Of a stretch of DNA of 5,540 nt, positions 1 through 5,042 are shown in pieces; within the stretch, counting starts at the first letter, position 1, and each line of letters begins with the position of its first letter. The translations under genes and the position numbers were made by a program. The notes beneath the pieces are model-generated. The model made no database searches, was not told the origin of the DNA, and saw only the letters and a list, made by a program, of their open reading frames with translations. Origin of the DNA: an uncultured bacterium (GTDB lineage Bacteria; Bacteroidota; Bacteroidia; Bacteroidales; Marinifilaceae); assembly GCA_905215395.1 (NCBI GenBank), contig CAJMQA010000240.1, positions 1 to 5,540 of the forward strand. Reading direction: 5' to 3'.

Positions 1-90
1 TTGTTCCTGGACAGGAGTCATATCTTGAAAATTCATCGCTTCCAGCCCCCGCAGTACGTCTTCATCTAAATTTACTTCGTCAAATCTCAT
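1..90 (-). CDS. DEAD-box RNA helicase, N-terminal fragment (runs off the left edge)
   Basis: The minus strand reads an ATG at 90-88 followed by 30 open codons to the window edge. The peptide begins MRFDEVNLDEDVLRGLEAMN and continues FQDMTPVQEQ. The phenylalanine at residue 3, the spacing to the second aromatic segment, and T-P-V-Q at residues 25-28 match the Q motif that opens DEAD-box ATP-dependent RNA helicases, where it contacts the adenine of ATP. The RhlE/DeaD group in Bacteroidota starts in much this way. Such enzymes unwind RNA duplexes in ribosome assembly or mRNA decay. The ATPase motifs (Walker A, DEAD, SAT) would lie left of the window and cannot be checked. The start is supported by a -7 element 25 bases upstream. 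The gene is divergent from the atp genes and has no evident link to them. The subfamily is not resolved. Confidence 0.82.
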   Translation of the reverse strand, partial: MRFDEVNLDEDVLRGLEAMNFQDMTPVQEQ

Positions 91-115
91 ATATTGTCTT
101 TCTCAAATTTCGTGT

Positions 116-123
116 CAAAGATA
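116..123 (-). promoter_or_regulatory. Bacteroidota-type -7 promoter element for the helicase gene
   Basis: The minus strand reads TATCTTTG, an exact match to the Bacteroides -7 consensus TAnnTTTG. It lies 25 bases before the helicase ATG, so the predicted 5' leader is about 20 bases. I see no convincing TTG or TTTG -33 element 19-21 bases further upstream. The position fits well, but the assignment is by motif only. Confidence 0.55.
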
Positions 124-252
124 CGATTTTTATGGAAAATTAATGATTCTGTAATTCATACAATTCTAACTGGCAGAATCAAAGTTTATTCCATGGCAAA
201 TATAACAGATATAAAGGGCATGTCCATGAGAAACGACTGTTTTTTGTGGCAT

Positions 253-260
253 TATTTTTG
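253..260 (+). promoter_or_regulatory. Candidate -7 promoter element (upstream copy)
   Basis: TATTTTTG matches the Bacteroides -7 consensus TAnnTTTG exactly. Transcription would start near 265-268, giving a leader of about 35 bases before the ATG at 302. No TTG-type -33 element is visible 19-21 bases upstream, around 229-233. The surroundings are AT-rich, so a chance match is possible. Of the two copies, this one is better placed to drive the reading frame at 302. Confidence 0.35.
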
Positions 261-267
261 TTATTAG

Positions 268-298
268 TTGTTTAGAATAGAAATAATTCTTATTTTTG
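268..298 (+). promoter_or_regulatory. Candidate Bacteroidota promoter (-33 TTG and -7 TATTTTTG)
   Basis: TTG at 268-270 is followed after 20 bases by TATTTTTG at 291-298, which fits the Bacteroides pattern TTTG-N(19-21)-TAnnTTTG in both boxes and in spacing. Transcription would begin around 302-306, on or just past the ATG at 302. The transcript would therefore be leaderless for that reading frame, or would start translation further in (ATG 377), or would serve mainly as a distal promoter for the atp operon. It is the best-formed plus-strand promoter I find upstream of atpD. Confidence 0.5.
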
Positions 299-301
299 AG
301 T

Positions 302-694
302 ATGATAAAACTTCTTCTGATATATCTGGTATTGTTCTTCTTGTTACTGCAGAATACCTCAGTAAGTGGAAAAGGAATGGAACAGGCAGAGAATGCTGCC
401 GGAGAATGCACTGTGGAGGAAGTTACCGTTTCTTATCAGACGGATGTCAGGAGTTTTGATTTGCACCGGTATTTTATGGCAATGAAAACTTGGGCTCCAT
501 CGAATCAGTTAGATTTGTCTTCAGAAAATGAGAATGTATGGAATAATCTGACTTATAAGATTTTACATAAGGTGTCCGGAAGAAATGTTATTATCCGGAT
601 GCGCACGTGGTATTCTGCAGAATGGATGAAAATGTTATCCGTATTGCATGTAAAAGGATTCTTTGTTTATTTCTTGGAGGAACTTATCATTTAA
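302..694 (+). CDS. Hypothetical small exported protein, possibly the front part of a broken gene
   Basis: I do not recognise this protein. From ATG 302 it has 130 residues. Residues 1-23 look like a signal peptide: a lysine at position 3, then a leucine/isoleucine-rich core (LLLIYLVLFFLLL), then a polar N-T-S-V-S-G stretch, with no lipobox cysteine in the usual place. The rest has no motif I know. It is acidic near residues 27-45 and turns hydrophobic at the C-terminus. A TTG at 296 is a possible alternative start, but ATG 302 keeps the signal peptide and needs no rare codon. ATG 377, directly after the purine run GGAAAAGGA, would give a cytoplasmic 105-residue form. The C-terminal part overlaps a second open frame that runs to 813, so the native protein may have been longer. 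It lies on the same strand as atpD, 166 bases upstream, and may be co-transcribed. It could also be non-coding leader that is open by chance. Confidence 0.4.
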   Translation: MIKLLLIYLVLFFLLLQNTSVSGKGMEQAENAAGECTVEEVTVSYQTDVRSFDLHRYFMAMKTWAPSNQLDLSSENENVWNNLTYKILHKVSGRNVIIRMRTWYSAEWMKMLSVLHVKGFFVYFLEELII

Positions 695-813
695 TTTCTC
701 GTAAAACATATCGTTGTCCGGAAAATGGAGTCCGGGCTGAGGAAAGTGTGGAAATATATGTGGGAGTAGAAGGGTGGACTGTTGACATTAGTGAGCAGAG
801 GAGGGGAGAGTAA
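571..813 (+). pseudogene. Overlapping open frame, possible frameshifted C-terminal part of the 302 reading frame
   Basis: The frame one base behind that of the upstream reading frame is open from 571, just after a TAA at 568-570, to a TAA at 811-813. Its 80 codons have no ATG near the front, and the first usable start would be GTG 607. The translation from about residue 45 (TYHLISRKTYRCPENG, then SVEIYVGVEGWTVDI) looks more like ordinary protein than the same bases in the other plus-strand frames. One explanation is a single-base loss somewhere in 571-691 that split one exported-protein gene. I see no X-XXY-YYZ slippery heptamer in frame in the overlap, so programmed frameshifting is not favoured. 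Chance openness is a real alternative. Positions 814-860 hold no further feature that I can support. Confidence 0.22.
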
Positions 814-860
814 GGTTTGTAGCGAAATTGTTAAAAGGTTAATGAATTTAAATCAATATT

Positions 861-2366
861 ATGGCAGAGAAATTCGGATACATTACGCAGGTGATCGGAC
901 CTGTGGTCGACGTCATTTTTGAAAATGACGGAGAAGATTTGCCTCCAATTTATGAAGCGTTGCGTATAGAGCGCGATAATGGGGAAAAACTGATCATCGA
1001 AGTGGAACAGCACATTGGTGAAGATACTGTACGTTGTGTGGCAATGGATACCACAGATGGTTTACGCAGGGGAATGAAAGTGCTGGACCTGGGACGTACC
1101 CTGACTATGCCTACAGGTGAACAGATCAAGGGACGTTTGCTGAATGTTACTGGGGATGCCATTGATAAATTGGGGAAACTGGATTATACAAATTCCTTAC
1201 CTATCCATCGGGAGCCGCCGAAATTCGAAGATTTAACGACAACACAGGAGTTGTTATTGACAGGTATCAAAGTGATTGATTTGCTGGCGCCTTACTCAAA
1301 AGGAGGAAAAATCGGGCTTTTCGGAGGAGCTGGGGTTGGAAAGACCGTATTGATAATGGAGCTCATCAATAACATTGCGAAAGGACACAACGGATATTCT
1401 GTGTTTGCGGGAGTGGGAGAAAGGACCCGGGAGGGAAATGATCTGTTGCGGGAGATGATTGAATCCGGGGTGATCAAGTATGGTGAACGTTTTCAACAGG
1501 AGATGGAAAAAGGTATGTGGGATGTCAATAATGTGGATATGGAGCAGGTGAACCAGTCGCAATCCACTTTGGTCTTCGGGCAGATGAATGAACCGCCGGG
1601 AGCACGTTTAAGAGTGGCTTTGTCCGGATTGACCGTAGCAGAATCTTTCCGCGATTCCAATGAAGGTGGGAAAGAAATTCTTTTTTTTATCGATAATATT
1701 TTCCGTTTTACCCAGGCAGGATCGGAAGTTTCGGCTTTGTTAGGACGTATGCCGTCAGCAGTAGGATATCAGCCGACTCTGGCTTCTGAAATGGGGAAAT
1801 TGCAGGAGCGGATTGCTTCGACGAAGTACGGTTCCATTACTTCTGTACAGGCTATTTATGTGCCGGCTGACGATTTAACTGATCCTGCTCCTGCGACAAC
1901 CTTTAATTTTTTGGATGCCACAACGGTACTCAGCCGTAAGATTACCGAATTAGGGATTTATCCGGCCGTGGATCCTCTGGAATCTTCATCCCGTATCCTG
2001 GATCCGAATATTGTCGGGGAGGAACATTACAGGACAGCTCAGGATGTCATTGAATTGTTACAGCATTATCAGGAATTGCAGGACATCATTGCTATTTTAG
2101 GGGTAGATGAACTTTCAGACAGCGATAAGCTGGTGGTAAACAGAGCCAGAAGGGCTCAGCGGTTCTTATCACAGCCTTTCCATGTGGCCGAACAATTCAC
2201 CGGGTTGCCTGGAGTTATGGTACCTCTGGAAGAGACAATCCGCGGTTTTAAAATGATTTTGAACGGAGAGATGGATGAATATCCGGAACAGGCATTTATG
2301 AATGCCGGAACCATTGACGAGGTTATCGAAAAAGGAAAAAAGATGATCGCTGACGCACAACAATAA
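861..2366 (+). CDS. atpD: F1Fo ATP synthase subunit beta
   Basis: This is the catalytic subunit of F1. It forms the alpha3beta3 hexamer on the cytoplasmic face and makes ATP from ADP and phosphate. The protein has 501 residues, about 40 more than E. coli beta and close to the usual size in Bacteroidota. Domains in order: beta-barrel (about 1-80), nucleotide-binding domain (about 85-375), helical C-terminal domain. Walker A GGAGVGKT is at 155-162. The catalytic glutamate is E187 in GERTREGND, Walker B ends at D278 (FFIDNIFRF), and the adenine-stacking tyrosine is Y367 (YPAVDP). All key residues are intact. The extra length includes a segment after residue 215 (KGMWDVNNVDMEQVNQSQS) that is absent from E. 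coli. The DELSEED lever reads DELSDSD at 416-422. ATG 861 gives the standard MAEKFGYITQVIGPVVDV start. No Shine-Dalgarno lies next to it, as is common in this phylum. It is the first gene of the operon, 34 bases before atpC. Confidence 0.99.
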   Translation: MAEKFGYITQVIGPVVDVIFENDGEDLPPIYEALRIERDNGEKLIIEVEQHIGEDTVRCVAMDTTDGLRRGMKVLDLGRTLTMPTGEQIKGRLLNVTGDAIDKLGKLDYTNSLPIHREPPKFEDLTTTQELLLTGIKVIDLLAPYSKGGKIGLFGGAGVGKTVLIMELINNIAKGHNGYSVFAGVGERTREGNDLLREMIESGVIKYGERFQQEMEKGMWDVNNVDMEQVNQSQSTLVFGQMNEPPGARLRVALSGLTVAESFRDSNEGGKEILFFIDNIFRFTQAGSEVSALLGRMPSAVGYQPTLASEMGKLQERIASTKYGSITSVQAIYVPADDLTDPAPATTFNFLDATTVLSRKITELGIYPAVDPLESSSRILDPNIVGEEHYRTAQDVIELLQHYQELQDIIAILGVDELSDSDKLVVNRARRAQRFLSQPFHVAEQFTGLPGVMVPLEETIRGFKMILNGEMDEYPEQAFMNAGTIDEVIEKGKKMIADAQQ

Positions 2367-2400
2367 AAGCAGTTTAAACGAAATAAACTTAAAATAATCT

Positions 2401-2637
2401 ATGATGAGACTGGAAATAATATCGGCAGAAAAAGTGTTGTTTAAGGGTGATGTAAAGCGGGTTACTTTGCCGGGATCCCTGGGTACTTTTACCGTATTAG
2501 AGCAACATGCACCTTTGATTTCCACACTCACTCACGGTGATGTGATTTATGATACGAGTGGTGGAGCTAAACAAGTGACGATTGATTCCGGAGTAGTGGA
2601 GATTTTGGATAACCGGATTGTTGTTTGTATTAATTAG
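2401..2637 (+). CDS. atpC: F1Fo ATP synthase subunit epsilon (short form)
   Basis: Epsilon sits on the central stalk and couples gamma to the c-ring. The 78 residues correspond to the N-terminal beta-sandwich only, with the family signatures LEIISAEKVLFKGDV near the start, VTLPGSLGTFTVLEQHAPLI at about 22-41, and a final strand pair (VTIDSGVVEILDNRIVVCI). E. coli epsilon has about 139 residues. The C-terminal two-helix domain that inhibits ATP hydrolysis is absent, and the stop at 2635-2637 follows the last strand, so this looks like a natural short form and not a truncation. Two adjacent ATGs (2401 and 2404) are both possible starts. The upstream gap is AT-rich without a clear ribosome binding site. 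It follows atpD as in nearly all F-type operons and ends 12 bases before the chosen atpB start. Confidence 0.96.
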   Translation: MMRLEIISAEKVLFKGDVKRVTLPGSLGTFTVLEQHAPLISTLTHGDVIYDTSGGAKQVTIDSGVVEILDNRIVVCIN

Positions 2638-2649
2638 AGTAATGTGTAT

Positions 2650-3705
2650 ATGAAATGTTTCAGATATATTGTACTGTTTATATCGCTGTTTACCGGTATG
2701 GTCAGCTATGCGGAGGAGGAAAACAAAATGTTCAATCCTCAGGAGCTTATTTTCGAACATTTGGGCGATGAATATGGCTGGAGTACCGGGAAGTGGCAGT
2801 TGCCTTTACCGGTTATTGTCCGGGATGAAACGGGAGAATGGCATGTGTTCAGTTCGGACCGGTTAAGGAACGGTGCAATATATGAAGGTTTTACTTTGGC
2901 TAAAGAGGGAAAATATGCAGGTAAAGTGGTCGGGATAGATCCGGCAGGACAGGAATACCGTCCCTGGGATTTTTCTGTAACGAAGAATGTATTCTCCCTG
3001 ATGATTTGTTCACTGGTTATTTGCTGGTTGCTATTCCCTCTGGTGCGGTGGTATAAACGAAAACCTTATGCGGCTCCCAAGGGTGTGAGGGGAATGATGG
3101 AAGTGGTTGTTGAGATGTTGTATAAAGATGTCATTGTGTCTGTACTTGGAAAAAATGCCCGTCGTTTTGCTCCGTATTTGCTGACTGTATTTTTCTTTAT
3201 TCTGGTGGCGAATTTGATGGGGTTGATTGTGGTTTTTCCGGGAGGAACCAACCTGATGGGCAATATTTCCATCACTTTGGTTTTATCAGTATGTACTTTT
3301 GTAGTGGTAAATGTTTCCGGACGTAAAAAGTACTGGAAAGAAATATTTTGGCCGGATGTGCCTACCTGGTTGAAATTTCCGGTTCCTATGATGCCGGTGA
3401 TTGAAATTTTCGGAGTATTTACAAAACCGATAGCTTTAATGATACGTTTGTTTGCCAATATGTTGGGTGGACATCTGATCATGCTGGTGCTGATTTCCCT
3501 GATATTTATTTTTTCGGCAATGGGGGCAGCAGCAGCGGGAGGTACTGCTGTCGTTGCTGTTATTTTTGCTGTGTTTATGGGGCTTGTAGATCTCCTGATC
3601 TGTTTTATACAAGCTTATGTATTTTTTATGTTATCCACTATATTTATCTCTCTGGCTTTACCAGAGGAAAAAACTGAAATTGTAAATCAGAAGTCAAACA
3701 ATTAA
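2650..3705 (+). CDS. atpB: F1Fo ATP synthase subunit a
   Basis: Subunit a forms the two proton half-channels beside the c-ring. The protein has 351 residues from ATG 2650. A GTG at 2644 would add two, but the ATG gives a normal signal peptide: K2 and R5, hydrophobic 6-18, and likely signal peptidase I cleavage after V-S-Y-A21. Residues 22-108 form a periplasmic domain (FNPQELIFEHLGDEYGW at 28-44, WHVFSS at 64-69) seen in subunit a of Bacteroidota but not E. coli. Membrane helices begin near 114 and fill the rest. The essential arginine is R266 in MIRLFANMLGGHLI, with N270 in its usual place. H275 and D314 occupy the positions of E. coli E219 and H245, and Q321 that of Q252. The acid and histidine are thus exchanged, as in many non-enteric enzymes. 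It lies directly between atpC and atpE, with 12 bases on each side. Confidence 0.98.
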   Translation: MKCFRYIVLFISLFTGMVSYAEEENKMFNPQELIFEHLGDEYGWSTGKWQLPLPVIVRDETGEWHVFSSDRLRNGAIYEGFTLAKEGKYAGKVVGIDPAGQEYRPWDFSVTKNVFSLMICSLVICWLLFPLVRWYKRKPYAAPKGVRGMMEVVVEMLYKDVIVSVLGKNARRFAPYLLTVFFFILVANLMGLIVVFPGGTNLMGNISITLVLSVCTFVVVNVSGRKKYWKEIFWPDVPTWLKFPVPMMPVIEIFGVFTKPIALMIRLFANMLGGHLIMLVLISLIFIFSAMGAAAAGGTAVVAVIFAVFMGLVDLLICFIQAYVFFMLSTIFISLALPEEKTEIVNQKSNN

Positions 3706-3717
3706 AATGATGAGGTT

Positions 3718-3972
3718 ATGTTAAGTATGATTTTATTACAGGTTGCAGCCGGAGTTAGTCTGGCAAAAGCCGGAGCAGCTATCGGAGCAGGTTTGGCAGC
3801 TATAGGTGCAGGTATAGGAATTGGTAGGATCGGTGCTAATGCCATGGATGCAATAGCCAGGCAACCTGAACAGACGGGGAACATCCGGACCAATATGATT
3901 GTTATAGCAGCCTTGATCGAAGGAGTTGCTTTGTTTGCTGTTATTGTTTGTATATTAGTATTGTTTTTATAA
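3718..3972 (+). CDS. atpE: F1Fo ATP synthase subunit c (proton-type)
   Basis: Subunit c is the rotor-ring proteolipid. Its 84 residues form a hairpin. Helix 1 (about 8-46) carries the packing glycines G23, G25, G30, G32, G34 and G36. The polar cytoplasmic loop R48-Q49-P50 is invariant in the family. Helix 2 (about 58-84) carries the ion-binding carboxylate E68 (ALIEGVALF). Aligned by the RQP loop to the Ilyobacter Na+ c subunit, its Q32, S66 and Y70 correspond here to I35, G69 and F73. The Na+ ligands are therefore missing and proton coupling is inferred. ATG 3718 has GAGG at 3712-3715 just upstream, one of the few Shine-Dalgarno-like sites in the operon. ATG 3727 is a less likely alternative. 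The stop lies only 3 bases before atpF, so translational coupling is likely. Confidence 0.98.
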   Translation: MLSMILLQVAAGVSLAKAGAAIGAGLAAIGAGIGIGRIGANAMDAIARQPEQTGNIRTNMIVIAALIEGVALFAVIVCILVLFL

Positions 3973-3975
3973 AAT

Positions 3976-4473
3976 ATGGTACTGTTTCAACCGGAATTTG
4001 GGCTTATATTCTGGATGCTGGTGGTCTTTCTGATCATTCTGGGCATCCTGGCAAAATATGCCTGGCCTGTAATTATCCGAAGTATAGAGCAGAGGGCAGA
4101 ATTTATTGATCGTGGGGTAGAGTATGCGCAGGAGGCTAAAGAACGGCTGGATGATGCCGGGGTGAAGGTGCAGGAGATGCTGGCTGAAGCACATAAAAGG
4201 CAGATGGAGTCTTTGCAGGAGACGGAACGGATGAGGCGGAGGATGATAGAAGAGGCTAAAAAAGAGGCTTCTGTAGAGGTACAGAAAATGATGGAGGAAG
4301 CTAAAAACTCTATTGAGCAGGCCAAACGGGAAGCTGAATTGCAGATTCGTAAACAGGTGGGGCGGCTGTCTTTGCAGATTGCGGAGAAACTATTGAGAAA
4401 GGATTTATCGGAGGATGCTGCCCAGGTAGAGTTGATCGATAAGATGCTTGATGAAATGAACTCAAGAAGCTAA
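3976..4473 (+). CDS. atpF: F1Fo ATP synthase subunit b
   Basis: Subunit b is the membrane-anchored peripheral stalk that holds alpha3beta3 against the turning rotor. The protein has 165 residues, normal for the family (E. coli 156). A single transmembrane helix covers about residues 9-29 (GLIFWMLVVFLIILGILAKY). It is followed by the conserved tryptophan-proline W30-P31 and the I37-E38-Q39-R40 turn. The rest, about 45-150, is a long, highly charged helix rich in E, K, R, Q and A, typical of the b coiled coil. The C-terminal part (SLQIAEKLLRKDLSEDAAQ, about 131-149) resembles the segment that binds delta. The start, 3 bases after the atpE stop, has no separate ribosome binding site, which suggests coupled translation. 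One atpF gene is present and there is no b' gene. Confidence 0.96.
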   Translation: MVLFQPEFGLIFWMLVVFLIILGILAKYAWPVIIRSIEQRAEFIDRGVEYAQEAKERLDDAGVKVQEMLAEAHKRQMESLQETERMRRRMIEEAKKEASVEVQKMMEEAKNSIEQAKREAELQIRKQVGRLSLQIAEKLLRKDLSEDAAQVELIDKMLDEMNSRS

Positions 4474-4492
4474 AGTCTTTAACCCAGTTGAT

Positions 4493-5026
4493 ATGAATGA
4501 AGGATTAATAGCACGCAGATATGCATTGGCAATGTTGAAGGTTGCCCAGAAACGGGGAGCCGCGGAAGAGGTATATGAAAAAATGAAGCTGTTTGAACAG
4601 AATTATATTTCTCATCCTGATCTGCATAAAGCATTGCTGAATCCGATATTATCTCCGCGTGATAAAGAAGCATTACTGACGACTGCAATTGATATTGAAC
4701 CCGGGACGATTTATCTTCAAGGGATTCGGCTATTGATCAGGAATCACCGGGAAATGTATATCCGTTCGATTTGTCTGATGTATCAGAAATTATACCGGAA
4801 GGCATATCAAATCGGAAGGGTGAAAATCATTACGGCCGTAGAATTGGCACCGGAGGTAGTGGGACGGATCAAGAAACTGGTAACGGATCGGACTTCGAAG
4901 CAGATCGAATTTGTAGAAAAGGTAGACCCTTCAATTATCGGAGGTTTTATTCTGAGGGTTAATTCCATGCAGTTAGATTCTTCTGTCAGTAGGGAATTGA
5001 GAGATCTGGGAAAACAATTGAACTGA
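4493..5026 (+). CDS. atpH: F1Fo ATP synthase subunit delta
   Basis: Delta (the OSCP homologue) caps the alpha3beta3 hexamer and ties it to the C-terminus of b. The protein has 177 residues, equal to the E. coli size. The N-terminal helical domain (about 1-105) opens with the family start NEGLIARRYALAMLKVA. The C-terminal domain carries the signature VDPSIIGGFILRV at 144-156 followed by LDSSVSREL. Sequence between these is poorly conserved, as usual for this subunit. The ATG at 4493 lies 19 bases after atpF and the stop 16 bases before atpA. The gap before it contains no evident Shine-Dalgarno. Its presence separates this operon from N-type ATPase operons, which are also beta-first but lack atpH. 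Confidence 0.96.
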   Translation: MNEGLIARRYALAMLKVAQKRGAAEEVYEKMKLFEQNYISHPDLHKALLNPILSPRDKEALLTTAIDIEPGTIYLQGIRLLIRNHREMYIRSICLMYQKLYRKAYQIGRVKIITAVELAPEVVGRIKKLVTDRTSKQIEFVEKVDPSIIGGFILRVNSMQLDSSVSRELRDLGKQLN

Positions 5027-5042
5027 ATAAAAAGAAAAGAAT

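Noticed and set aside
166..411. An 81-residue open frame on the minus strand.
   Set aside because: It lies opposite the signal-peptide frame, its composition is not protein-like in any domain I know, and it has no promoter or ribosome binding site. It is treated as a shadow.
571..691. Programmed -1 frameshifting between the two overlapping frames.
   Set aside because: No X-XXY-YYZ heptamer falls in the zero frame and no strong downstream stem or pseudoknot is visible.
716..737. GTCCGG repeated (GTCCGGAAAATGGAGTCCGG) looked like a possible stem or operator.
   Set aside because: CCGG is self-complementary and common in this sequence. The repeat is direct, the possible stem is only 4-6 bases and there is no T-run after it, so neither terminator nor operator is supported.
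811..819. TAAGGTTTG just before atpD resembles a -7 promoter element.
   Set aside because: The gap between TA and TTTG is three bases instead of two, and no TTG lies 19-21 bases upstream. TTGACA at 782-787 is also not followed by a TATAAT-like box at 17 bases.
2169..2531. A 120-residue minus-strand open frame spanning the atpD-atpC junction.
   Set aside because: It is antisense to two certain genes and has no recognisable domain or upstream signals.
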